64,000 nucleotides of DNA, from NCBI GenBank assembly GCA_964545045.1, contig CAZJEN010000002.1:124001-188000 (forward strand). The letters are read 5' to 3'. The notes beneath the pieces are model-generated. The model saw only the letters and a program-made list of their open reading frames with translations. It had not been told where the DNA came from and did not search any database. This document shows positions 26,143-33,657 of this stretch, in pieces (position 1 is the stretch's first letter; each line of letters begins with the position of its first letter). Made by a program: the position numbers and the translations under genes. The DNA is from SIG307 sp964545045 (GTDB taxonomy: Bacteria > Bacillota > Clostridia > Lachnospirales > Lachnospiraceae).

Positions 26143-26850
26143 ATGAATAGAGATATTTTTATCAGAAACCTGACAAACGGAAATGTAGAGATGAGCCCTA
26201 CGGGAAAGAATGCCAATGAACTTTCTCCGGAAGAGTTTGAACAGATGTATGAACGCTTCTTCGATATGATTTTTGCCATTGCATCAACGGATATTTCCGA
26301 TGTAACCGGATACGGTGAGTTTGACGAAAACAATAAGGCGGAGTATGCAACCTGTGAAGCATTTATAAAAGATACCTTTGATGCTGAAAGAGAAGGGTAT
26401 TGGCAGAATTGGACGGAGATGTTTGAAACCACCTTTCTGACGAAGGAGTATTTTGAAGAGATGCTGGGAAATGCCCTGAAATATGTAAAGTACTGCGAGG
26501 GCCGCAGATATTTGGTGAACAACAATACCTTCTTCTGTAATATGTTGGTAGATGCAGACGGAACGCCGGCATGTGCGGACTGGGGACGGGCTGGAATTAT
26601 GGACTTTATGATGGATTTTGCAATTTTGGATTTGAATAAGCCGTATCTGCTGGTGCCGGAGAAGTTATATGCTTATGCAAAAAAGAAGAACTTGGAGATT
26701 CCGGACTTTAAGGAGCGATTCTTGTGTATGGCATATTTTAAAGGAATTGACACGCTGAGATGGCATGCATCCATTGATGATATTGAGTCATGTGAATCCA
26801 TTACAAAGTCATTAAATACATTGGCAGAGCGTATGGAAAAGTTAGGCTGA
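26143..26850 (+). CDS. Truncated, degenerate aminoglycoside-phosphotransferase-like protein
   Basis: 235 residues resembling only the C-terminal lobe of APH/hygromycin-kinase type proteins: DVTGYGEFDENNKAEY is the region before the helical subdomain, and LVNNNTFFCNMLVDADGTPACADWGRAGIMDFMMDFA aligns with the catalytic loop and metal-binding DWG (split here for length: LVNNNTFFCNML, then ADWGRAGIMDFMMDFA). The catalytic His-Gly-Asp reads Asn-Asn-Asn and the ATP-binding N-lobe is absent. Catalysis is unlikely. Start ATG 26143 after AAGGAG was preferred to the frame start at 26068. 19 bp before the next gene. Confidence 0.6.
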   Translation: MNRDIFIRNLTNGNVEMSPTGKNANELSPEEFEQMYERFFDMIFAIASTDISDVTGYGEFDENNKAEYATCEAFIKDTFDAEREGYWQNWTEMFETTFLTKEYFEEMLGNALKYVKYCEGRRYLVNNNTFFCNMLVDADGTPACADWGRAGIMDFMMDFAILDLNKPYLLVPEKLYAYAKKKNLEIPDFKERFLCMAYFKGIDTLRWHASIDDIESCESITKSLNTLAERMEKLG

Positions 26851-26869
26851 TGCTCGGAAGGGGATTGCT

Positions 26870-27514
26870 ATGAAGTATGAGAATGCGAAGGATGTTTTGC
26901 CGAAGGAGCTTTTGGAAGAGGTACAGAAGTATGCTTCCGGAAAAGTGCTGTATGTCCCGAGTTCGAAAGGACAAAAGGGCTGGGGGGAAGCATCCGGCAA
27001 CAGAAGCAGACTGGAGAAACGAAATGGGGTAATTCGCCAGATGTATTCCGCAGGGAAGACGGTATTTGAGCTGGCGGAGGAGTTTTTCTTATCACCGGAA
27101 ACCATAAAGAAAATCGTGTACGGGAAAAAAGTGACCCTTCCGGCCTATTCCCCATCCGTTTATTCCGCTGTGCAATATGCCGATGCCGGAATGGGAGAAG
27201 AATGGCTTCGGAATTTCATGGAACTGAATCACATGGAGAAGCCGGATTTTACGGAATGCTTTGTAACCGGAGTGGTTAAGATTCCATTGCGATTAATCCG
27301 AACGTCAGACGGTAAAAAAATACAAGTCGATCCGGGGACCGGGGGGCCGTTAGTGGTATGGTTTGACGGAAAGGAATTCACTGTGCCGTATCAGGAAGAG
27401 CAGGTAAAGCGGTTAAAGGAAGCAAAACGAAATTCCTATGAGGCCTTTGTTCTTACGGAAAATGGATACTATACTTTTTTCTGGAATAATTACGGAAAGC
27501 ATTTTCAGAGATAA
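26870..27514 (+). CDS. CD3324-type helix-turn-helix protein with C-terminal extension
   Basis: 214 residues. The first ~85 match the CD3324/Mor-like family found in clostridia: KYENAKDVLPKELLEEVQKYASGKVLYVP, a basic segment, then a helix-turn-helix FELAEEFFLSPETIKKIVYG (motif pieces read LAEEFFLS and ETIKKIV). Usual members are about 85-95 residues; here a ~120-residue extension of unknown fold follows (WLRNFMELN..., then a beta-rich part ending YYTFFWNNYGKHFQR). DNA binding is likely from the N-terminus; the extension has no recognised family. Confidence 0.65.
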   Translation: MKYENAKDVLPKELLEEVQKYASGKVLYVPSSKGQKGWGEASGNRSRLEKRNGVIRQMYSAGKTVFELAEEFFLSPETIKKIVYGKKVTLPAYSPSVYSAVQYADAGMGEEWLRNFMELNHMEKPDFTECFVTGVVKIPLRLIRTSDGKKIQVDPGTGGPLVVWFDGKEFTVPYQEEQVKRLKEAKRNSYEAFVLTENGYYTFFWNNYGKHFQR

Positions 27515-27564
27515 CATGGATAGACAATACAGAATCATGAGGCAGTTTAGTAGGATGAGATAAG

Positions 27565-27611
27565 AAGGCTGTTGTATGAGTGATTTGTGTCGTTGATACA
27601 GCAGCCTTTTT
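27565..27611 (+). terminator. Intrinsic terminator after the CD3324-type gene
   Basis: AAGGCTG-TTGTAT / ATA-CAGCAGCCTT arms around 27565-27577 and 27597-27608, then a T run. Confidence 0.75.
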
Positions 27612-27628
27612 CGCGAAAATGTTAAATA

Positions 27629-27656
27629 TTGTTTTAGGTGAAGAAACAGCTATAAT
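27629..27656 (+). promoter_or_regulatory. Promoter of the APH-family kinase gene
   Basis: TTGTTT, 16-bp spacer, TATAAT (27651-27656). A second TATAAT at 27663 has no good -35. Confidence 0.5.
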
Positions 27657-27722
27657 TTGTGCTATAATGATAAAGTGACATGAGTCGGGCAGTTTGTATT
27701 CAAAAGGAGAGGAAGAACGAAT

Positions 27723-28634
27723 ATGTTTGAGGGAATATCTACTGCGGACACTTTTTCTACAGTAAAAGAAATATCGAAAGGAATGTCCGGAGACAGAAAA
27801 TATTATGTTGAAACAATAGAGGGAAAGAAGCTTTTGTTACGCATTGCAGAAGTATCTAATTACGAAACGAAAAGGAAAGATTATGATTTTCTGTTGTCAT
27901 TAAATAAAGCAGGCTTGCCGGTTCCGAAAGCTGTTGATTTTGGTACCTGTGAAGATGGGAACTCTGTTTATATGCTTTTGGAGTGGATAGAAGGCGAAGA
28001 ATCCGAAAAAGTAGTACCGGACATGGAGACGGACAAGCAGTATACCATTGGAGTAACGTCAGGGCGTATATTAAGAGAAATCCACGAGACTTCAAAAACG
28101 GTCGGATTGGAACGGGATTGGTATGAAAGGTATTTTGAGGTGATTACCCCAAGAATCGAAGCATACAAAAACGAAGGGATACCTTTTGAAGGTGCTGAAG
28201 CGATTCTGTCTTTTATAGAGGAAAACAAGCATTTGTTACATGACAGAAGACAGTGTAATATCCATGGAGATTATCACCTCGGAAATTTGATTATTAATGA
28301 TAAAGAGGAGTTATTTGTCATTGACTGGCAGACCGTAGATTTTGAAGGTGTCGGAGACCCGTGGGTTGATTTCATAAATATCGGAATCGAACATCCTGCA
28401 TTTGCAGCAGGACAGATAGATGGGTATTTTAATCATCAGGTGCCGGAAACGTTTTGGCGGATACTGGCGTTATATCTGTCTGTGAGTGCAATTACATCAA
28501 TTGTATGGGCGAAGTATTTTGCCCCGGAGCAGTTGGAGCGTGTTTTGACATTGAATAAAAACGTGGTAGAATGGTATGACGGAATGAGCCGGGTGATTCC
28601 TTCGTGGTATAGAGCGTATAAGTATAGTCGATAA
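27723..28634 (+). CDS. Aminoglycoside phosphotransferase family kinase
   Basis: 303 residues with the complete APH fold: N-lobe with KKLLLRIAE (ATP-contacting Lys region, near 36-44), hinge MLLEWIEGEE, catalytic loop NIHGDYHLGNLI (near 178), and metal-binding VIDWQTVDFEGVGDPWVDF (near 200). The pattern is that of APH(3')-like and streptothricin/macrolide-kinase-like relatives in clostridia, but also of small-metabolite kinases. Substrate unknown; resistance is not implied. Own promoter and preceding terminator make it a single-gene unit. Confidence 0.8.
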   Translation: MFEGISTADTFSTVKEISKGMSGDRKYYVETIEGKKLLLRIAEVSNYETKRKDYDFLLSLNKAGLPVPKAVDFGTCEDGNSVYMLLEWIEGEESEKVVPDMETDKQYTIGVTSGRILREIHETSKTVGLERDWYERYFEVITPRIEAYKNEGIPFEGAEAILSFIEENKHLLHDRRQCNIHGDYHLGNLIINDKEELFVIDWQTVDFEGVGDPWVDFINIGIEHPAFAAGQIDGYFNHQVPETFWRILALYLSVSAITSIVWAKYFAPEQLERVLTLNKNVVEWYDGMSRVIPSWYRAYKYSR

Positions 28635-28801
28635 AATGAGACATGTCTTCAAAGAGAGCAGTGTAAAGGTTTTACATTGCTTTTTTTGATATTAATGTTG
28701 AAATAAAAGGAAAGTTGTAGTATTATAAATATGTCTAGTATAGTTAACCCTGCAATCGCAGATTTTTCCCACACAAACAAGAAATAGGTAGTTGAAAATT
28801 A

Positions 28802-28830
28802 TTGACAATATGGTATATATGCCATATAAT
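28802..28830 (+). promoter_or_regulatory. Consensus promoter of the toxin-antitoxin operon with operator in the spacer
   Basis: TTGACA (28802-28807), 17-bp spacer, TATAAT (28825-28830). A 20-bp near-perfect palindrome, ATATGG-TATATATG-CCATAT (28808-28827, one mismatched pair), fills the spacer and touches the -10, well placed for repression by the antitoxin. Confidence 0.75.
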
Positions 28831-28847
28831 AAAGGAAAGGAGTACAG

Positions 28848-29213
28848 ATGAGGGAGTATAAAGTACAGTTTTATGAGAAAGAGAACGGGGAAGTTCCGGC
28901 GGAGGAGTTTTTATTAAGTTTGGATAAGAAGATGCGTGCAAAACTTACGGGGCTTATTGCGATTCTTCAGGAATACGGGAATCAATTGAGGGAGCCGTAT
29001 AGCAAACCTCTGGGAGACGGTATTTTTGAGTTGAGAGGTAAAGTAGGAAGTGATATATCGAGAGTTTTGTATTTTTTCTGTCATAACGGGGTCATTATAT
29101 TGACGAACGGATTTATTAAGAAAACAAGAAAAACACCGAAAGAGGAGATACAAAAGGCTAAAAGGTACAGAAAAGATTATATGGAAAGGTGTGTTTGTGA
29201 TGAAAAACTTTGA
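28848..29213 (+). CDS. higB: HigB/RelE-type toxin (phage-derived Gp49-like family)
   Basis: 121 residues. Family pattern: N-terminal Y.VQFYEKENGEVPAEEFLLSL, central LREPYSKPLGDGIFELRGKVGSDISRVLYFF (pieces: PYSKPLGDGIFELR, SRVLYFF), then ILTNGFIKKTRKTPKEEIQKAKRYRKDY, typical of ribosome-dependent mRNA interferases of PF05973. The conserved Arg in SRVLYFF and Lys residues near the C-terminus are present. Toxin-first gene order, with the antitoxin start 14 bases inside the toxin gene. Confidence 0.85.
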   Translation: MREYKVQFYEKENGEVPAEEFLLSLDKKMRAKLTGLIAILQEYGNQLREPYSKPLGDGIFELRGKVGSDISRVLYFFCHNGVIILTNGFIKKTRKTPKEEIQKAKRYRKDYMERCVCDEKL

Positions 29214-29496
29214 TGATTTTTTAGAAAACCAATTACAAGACGAGGAATTTCGGAAAGAATATGAGAGTATGCAGCCGGAGTTTGATGTTATCAAAGCCAT
29301 GGTAGCAGCCAGAACGTCTCAAAATCTGACGCAAAAGGAGCTGGCAGAACGAACCGGAATCCACCAGGCGGATATCAGTAAGCTTGAAAACGGAACAAGA
29401 AATCCATCCTTAAATCTTCTGAAACGATTGGCAGAGGGAATGGGAATGGTATTAAAGGTAGAATTTATTCCAAAGGAAAAGCAGAAGGAGATGTGA
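29200..29496 (+). CDS. higA: HigA-type antitoxin, helix-turn-helix Xre family
   Basis: 98 residues. An N-terminal ~35-residue segment probably contacts the toxin; residues ~40-90 are a Cro/C1-type HTH: SQNLTQKELAERTGIHQADISKLENGTRNPSLNLLKRLAEG (pieces: LTQKELAERTGI, ISKLENGTRNPS). Start ATG 29200 follows GGAAAGG; GTG 29191 and 29197 are possible. Likely represses its own operon through the palindrome at 28808. Its TGA is two bases before the GH31 start codon. Confidence 0.85.
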   Translation: MKNFDDFLENQLQDEEFRKEYESMQPEFDVIKAMVAARTSQNLTQKELAERTGIHQADISKLENGTRNPSLNLLKRLAEGMGMVLKVEFIPKEKQKEM

Positions 29497-29498
29497 CT

Positions 29499-31490
29499 AT
29501 GATTCAAAAATTCAGATTCGGAACCCCGATAGAGACTTGTGCGGTGGTGGAAGAACTTCCGCTTGCGGAGGGAATGCTTCCGTTCTTTGACTTAATTTAC
29601 AGCGGAGAAATGGATGATGCCGCAAGTGCGGTGGAGTTTATCTACACGCTGAATGACAAGGATATCGTCTACGGTCTTGGTGAACAGGTCCGTGGCATCA
29701 ATAAGCGAGGATGGATTTATACTAGCTGCAACAGTGACAATCCGCACCATCAGGAGGATACCAAGTCATTATACGGTACCCACAACTTCCTGATTGTTTC
29801 AGGAGAGGAACTGTTCGGCGTGTTTTTCGATTATGCGGGGAACATCACATTTGATGTGGGTTATACCAAGCGGGATACCTTATGGATATCGCCGGAGGAT
29901 GCGGCGCTGAATGTGTATGTGATTACCGGAGAGAGCGAGAAGGATATCGTAAAGCAGTTCCGTAAGCTCATCGGACGGAGCTATATTGCGCCGAAGTGGG
30001 CCTTCGGGTACGGACAGAGCCGTTGGGGTTATAAAGATGCCAAGGATATTCGGGAGGTGGCAGCGGAGTACCTGAAGCGCAACATTCCTTTGGACAGTAT
30101 CTATATGGACATCGACTATATGGAGCGGTACAAGGACTTCACCATTGATGAGGAAGCATTCCCGGAGTTTGAAGCCTTTTGTGCCGAGATGAAGGAGCAG
30201 GGCATCCACTTGGTGCCGATTATTGATGCGGGCGTAAAGATAGAAGAAGGTTATGACGTCTATGAAGAAGGCGTAAAAAACGATTTTTTCTGTAAGGATG
30301 CAAAGGGCAAGGATTTTGTCGGTGCGGTTTGGCCGGGCAGAGTCTATTTCCCGGATTTTATGAAGCATGAGACAAGGGAATGGTTCGGACAGAAGTATGC
30401 TTTTCTGTTAGATAAGGGAATCGACGGATTCTGGAACGATATGAACGAGCCGGCGATTTTCTATACGGAAGAGCGTCTTGCAAGTGTGATGGAGCGTATC
30501 AGTGAACTCAGTAAGGAAAATCTTGACGTGAACAGCTACTTTGAGTTTACGGGACTGGTAGCAGGTATCGGTAACAATGTGGGCGATTATGAAACTTTTT
30601 TCCATGATATGGATGGGATGAAGGTACCCCACAGTAAGGTTCATAACCTCTATGGATACAATATGACAAAGGCAGCGGGGGAGGCCTTTGAGAAGCTTTC
30701 GCCGGACAAGAGAATTCTTATGTTTTCACGTTCTTCCTATATCGGAGCCCATCGCTACGGCGGTATCTGGCAGGGAGATAACAAGTCCTGGTGGTCCCAT
30801 CTTTTGATGAACCTACAGATGATGCCTTCCTTAAATATGGCAGGCTTTCTGTTTACCGGAGCGGATGTAGGTGGCTTCGGCAGTGATACTACGGAGGATT
30901 TGATGCTTCGTTGGTTACAACTTGCGGTATTTACGCCTCTGATGCGAAACCATTCCTGCAGAGGAACGAGAGAGCAGGAGCTTTACCGGTTTGATAATTG
31001 CGATACCTGTAAGAAGATGATAGAAATCCGTTACGGCTTGATTCCGTATTTGTACAGTGAATATATGAAAGCGGCGCTGTCGGATGAGATGATGTTCCGG
31101 CCGCTGGCCTTTGATTTCCCGGAGGATACGGATGCCAGAGGCGTGGAGGACCAGTTACTTTTGGGGGACGAGCTTATGATAGCTCCGGTGTATACCCAGA
31201 ATGCTACGGGGCGGTATGTGTATCTGCCGGAGGAAATGATGCTTGTGCGGATGCGGAGCCTTACCGATTATGAGACGGCAGTTATGGCAGCGGGACATCA
31301 TTATGTAAAGGCGGAACTTTCCGAGCTGGTATTCTTTATTCGTAAGGGAAAAGCAATTCCAATTGGGGCAGCGGCGATGAATACGGAACAGCTGGATAGC
31401 GCAACGCTTAAGTCTTTGGGCTATGAAGGGGCAGATTACAAGCTTTACGAGGATGACGGATATACCGTAGAATATGTGATAATACAATAG
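29499..31490 (+). CDS. GH31 alpha-glucosidase
   Basis: 663 residues, cytoplasmic (no signal peptide). GH31 landmarks: GLGEQVRGINKRG in the N-terminal beta-sandwich, LDSIYMDIDYMERYKDFT, the catalytic nucleophile in GFWNDMNEP (Asp near 314), RSSYIGAHRYGGIWQGDN and LFTGADVGGF (acid/base region) and FTPLMRNHS. It likely releases glucose from alpha-linked oligosaccharides. Start ATG 29499 after AGAAGGAG; the alternative GTG 29493 overlaps the antitoxin stop. Close packing behind higBA suggests it can be read from the toxin-antitoxin promoter; no sugar transporter is nearby. Confidence 0.9.
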   Translation: MIQKFRFGTPIETCAVVEELPLAEGMLPFFDLIYSGEMDDAASAVEFIYTLNDKDIVYGLGEQVRGINKRGWIYTSCNSDNPHHQEDTKSLYGTHNFLIVSGEELFGVFFDYAGNITFDVGYTKRDTLWISPEDAALNVYVITGESEKDIVKQFRKLIGRSYIAPKWAFGYGQSRWGYKDAKDIREVAAEYLKRNIPLDSIYMDIDYMERYKDFTIDEEAFPEFEAFCAEMKEQGIHLVPIIDAGVKIEEGYDVYEEGVKNDFFCKDAKGKDFVGAVWPGRVYFPDFMKHETREWFGQKYAFLLDKGIDGFWNDMNEPAIFYTEERLASVMERISELSKENLDVNSYFEFTGLVAGIGNNVGDYETFFHDMDGMKVPHSKVHNLYGYNMTKAAGEAFEKLSPDKRILMFSRSSYIGAHRYGGIWQGDNKSWWSHLLMNLQMMPSLNMAGFLFTGADVGGFGSDTTEDLMLRWLQLAVFTPLMRNHSCRGTREQELYRFDNCDTCKKMIEIRYGLIPYLYSEYMKAALSDEMMFRPLAFDFPEDTDARGVEDQLLLGDELMIAPVYTQNATGRYVYLPEEMMLVRMRSLTDYETAVMAAGHHYVKAELSELVFFIRKGKAIPIGAAAMNTEQLDSATLKSLGYEGADYKLYEDDGYTVEYVIIQ

Positions 31491-31503
31491 TGTGGGAAAG
31501 TGA

Positions 31504-31520
31504 TTGTATACAATTATACA
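31504..31520 (+). promoter_or_regulatory. Palindromic operator-like site upstream of gdhA
   Basis: Perfect 10-bp palindrome TTGTATACAA (31504-31513) overlapping TGTATA-N4-TATACA (31505-31520), 18 bp before the -35. Resembles GntR-family operators. Confidence 0.4.
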
Positions 31521-31537
31521 TTTTTTGCTAAAAACAC

Positions 31538-31566
31538 TTGCGTAATCGAAAATCTTGGTGTATAAT
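31538..31566 (+). promoter_or_regulatory. gdhA promoter
   Basis: TTGCGT (31538-31543), 17-bp spacer, TATAAT (31561-31566); leaves a ~95-nt untranslated leader before ATG 31668. Confidence 0.75.
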
Positions 31567-31667
31567 ATCGAAGAAGCACGGCGGTGACACCTTTTTGGAG
31601 AGTATAAATCCGGAGGGAAAGACGTCATGTGCACTATTTTTTCCGTGGACGAAAGGAGAGTTTTAAG

Positions 31668-33017
31668 ATGGGATACGTTGATGAAGTAATCGAGTTAGTA
31701 TCTAAGAAAAACGCTACCGAGCCGGAGTTCCTTCAGACTGTAGAAGAGGTTTTATCTTCCCTGAAGCCGGTTGTAGACAAGAATGAGGCAGTTTACAGAA
31801 AGGCAGCACTTCTTGAGAGAATGTGTGAGCCGGAGAGAGTAATTGAGTTCCGTGTTGCATGGGTTGATGACAATGGTCAGACTCAGGTTAATCGCGGTTA
31901 TCGTGTACAGTTTAACGGTGCTATCGGACCGTACAAGGGAGGCTTACGTTTCCATCCGTCCGTAAACTTATCCATTATGAAGTTCCTCGGTTTCGAGCAG
32001 ACCTTCAAGAACAGCTTAACGACCCTTCCGATGGGTGGTGCAAAGGGTGGTTCCGACTTTGACCCGCGCGGTAAGAGTGATGCTGAAATTATGAGATTCT
32101 GTCAGGCATTTATGACTGAGTTATATCGTCACATCGGTCCGGACGTTGATGTTCCGGCTGGTGATATCGGTGTAGGCGGACGTGAGATCGGTTATATGTA
32201 CGGTCAGTACCGTCGCATCAGAGGCGCATTTGAGAACGGTACCTTAACCGGTAAGGGTCGCTCCTACGGCGGTTCCTTAATTCGTCCGGAAGCTACCGGT
32301 TACGGCGCAGTTTACTATTTGTGCGAAGTATTAAAGCACGAGGGCGAGACCATCGAGGGCAAGACCGTTTCCATTTCCGGTTTCGGTAATGTTGCTTGGG
32401 GTGCAGCTAAGAAGATCGCTGAGCTCGGCGGTAAGGCAGTTACCCTTTCCGGTCCGGACGGATACATCTACGATCCGGAAGGTGTTGTTACCGAGGAGAA
32501 GATTAACTTCCTTCTTGAGATGAGAAATTCCGGCCGTGATAAGGTTCAGGATTACGCTGATAAGTTCGGTTGTGAGTTCTTCCCGGGCCAGAAGCCGTGG
32601 GGCCAGAAGGTTGATATCGTTATGCCGTGTGCAACCCAGAACGATGTAAATCTTGACGAGGCGAAGAAGATTGTTGCTAACAACATTAAGTACTACATTG
32701 AAGTAGCTAACATGCCGACCACCAACGATGCTCTGAGCTACCTGATGTCTCAGAAGAACATGATCGTTGCTCCGTCTAAGGCTGTAAACGCAGGTGGTGT
32801 ACTTGTTTCCGGTCTTGAGATGAGCCAGAACAGCGAGAGATACAGCTGGACCGCAGAAGAGGTTGATGCAAAGCTTCACCAGATTATGATCGGTATCCAC
32901 GATTCTTCCGCTGCAGCAGCTGAAGAGTACGGTTTGGGCTACAATCTTGTTGCTGGTGCAAACATCGCAGGTTTCTTAAAGGTTGCTGATGCTATGCTTG
33001 CTCAGGGCGTATTCTAA
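31668..33017 (+). CDS. gdhA: NADP-type glutamate dehydrogenase
   Basis: 449 residues, the usual length of hexameric NADP-GDH. Visible: GYRVQFNGAIGPYKGGLRFH substrate site, LPMGGAKGGSDFDPRGKS with the catalytic Lys, DVPAGDIGVGGREIGYM, and the nucleotide-binding SISGFGNVAWGAAKK. It assimilates ammonium by reductive amination of 2-oxoglutarate. Start ATG 31668 after AAAGGAGAG; the frame extension to 31629 is not needed. Codon choice (CGT, GGT, AAG, GAG) is much more biased than in neighbouring genes, as in highly expressed genes. A strong terminator follows. Confidence 0.95.
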   Translation: MGYVDEVIELVSKKNATEPEFLQTVEEVLSSLKPVVDKNEAVYRKAALLERMCEPERVIEFRVAWVDDNGQTQVNRGYRVQFNGAIGPYKGGLRFHPSVNLSIMKFLGFEQTFKNSLTTLPMGGAKGGSDFDPRGKSDAEIMRFCQAFMTELYRHIGPDVDVPAGDIGVGGREIGYMYGQYRRIRGAFENGTLTGKGRSYGGSLIRPEATGYGAVYYLCEVLKHEGETIEGKTVSISGFGNVAWGAAKKIAELGGKAVTLSGPDGYIYDPEGVVTEEKINFLLEMRNSGRDKVQDYADKFGCEFFPGQKPWGQKVDIVMPCATQNDVNLDEAKKIVANNIKYYIEVANMPTTNDALSYLMSQKNMIVAPSKAVNAGGVLVSGLEMSQNSERYSWTAEEVDAKLHQIMIGIHDSSAAAAEEYGLGYNLVAGANIAGFLKVADAMLAQGVF

Positions 33018-33043
33018 GATTAGAATTTAACCATGAACATATG

Positions 33044-33077
33044 AAAATCCCGCAGAAGTAAGTTCTGCGGGATTTTT
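33044..33077 (+). terminator. gdhA terminator
   Basis: AATCCCGCAGAA / TTCTGCGGGATT stem with 6-nt loop, A run before and T run after. Confidence 0.9.
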
Positions 33078-33079
33078 AC

Positions 33080-33108
33080 TTGCAAAATTCAAGAATCTGT
33101 GATATATT
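33080..33108 (+). promoter_or_regulatory. Promoter of the DUF6465 gene
   Basis: TTGCAA, 17-bp spacer, TATATT; starts immediately after the gdhA terminator. Confidence 0.6.
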
Positions 33109-33158
33109 CAACTACGGAAAAGTTGCAATAACAAGGATTTCTTAACGGAGGATTGATT

Positions 33159-33539
33159 ATGGCAAAGAAGACGACTGCGAAGAAAGCAGCAGAAGTAAAG
33201 GAAGTTAAGGCACCGGTAGTAGAAGAAAAGGCAGTTGAGACCGCACCGGCAGTTGAAGAAGTTGTTACCGAGAAGAAGAAGCCGGGCAGAAAGCCGGGTA
33301 GTAAGAATACCGCCGCAAAGACCGAGACCAAGAAGGTTGAGAAGAAGGACGAAGTATTTGTTCAGTTTGCGGGAGAAGAGTTTGTAGTAGAAGATGTAAT
33401 GGAAAAGGCAAAGGCTGCTTACATTGCCGAAGGCCACAGAGCATGCGCAATTAAGTCTGTTCGTTTGTACATCAAGCCGGAAGAGAAAAAGGCATACTAT
33501 GTGATTAACGATAAGGCAGCAGGCAGCATCGATCTGTAA
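33159..33539 (+). CDS. DUF6465 family protein with Lys/Ala-rich tail and AT-hook-like motif
   Basis: 126 residues. The N-terminal ~65 are low-complexity Lys/Ala/Glu/Val with KKPGRKPGSK (near 46), similar to an AT-hook; the C-terminal ~60 (VQFAGEEFVVEDVMEKAKAAY... KSVRLYIKPEEKKAYYVINDK) match the compact DUF6465 domain common in Lachnospiraceae. The histone-H1-like tail suggests nucleic-acid binding, but no function is established. Start ATG 33159 after CGGAGGA; TTG 33153 rejected. Biased codon use suggests good expression. Confidence 0.7.
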   Translation: MAKKTTAKKAAEVKEVKAPVVEEKAVETAPAVEEVVTEKKKPGRKPGSKNTAAKTETKKVEKKDEVFVQFAGEEFVVEDVMEKAKAAYIAEGHRACAIKSVRLYIKPEEKKAYYVINDKAAGSIDL

Positions 33540-33560
33540 TACGCAGAAGAGAAAAGGCTG

Positions 33561-33590
33561 GGACGGAGGGCATTTGCTCTCCGTCTCTTT
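33561..33590 (+). terminator. Terminator after the DUF6465 gene
   Basis: GACGGAG / CTCCGTC stem, 10-nt loop, then TCTTTTC. Confidence 0.7.
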
Positions 33591-33657
33591 TCGTACAGAG
33601 CGTGAAAGTACTTAATCTGCAGGCAAAAACGCAGTAGTAGGAAAGGTTAAGAGAGTG

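Noticed and set aside
27723..28634. Calling the APH-family gene an antibiotic-resistance gene
   Set aside because: The fold is clear but substrate cannot be assigned; many family members phosphorylate ordinary metabolites.
28848..29496. Prophage suggested by the Gp49-like toxin
   Set aside because: No integrase, capsid, terminase or att-like repeats nearby; the pair is a stand-alone toxin-antitoxin module.
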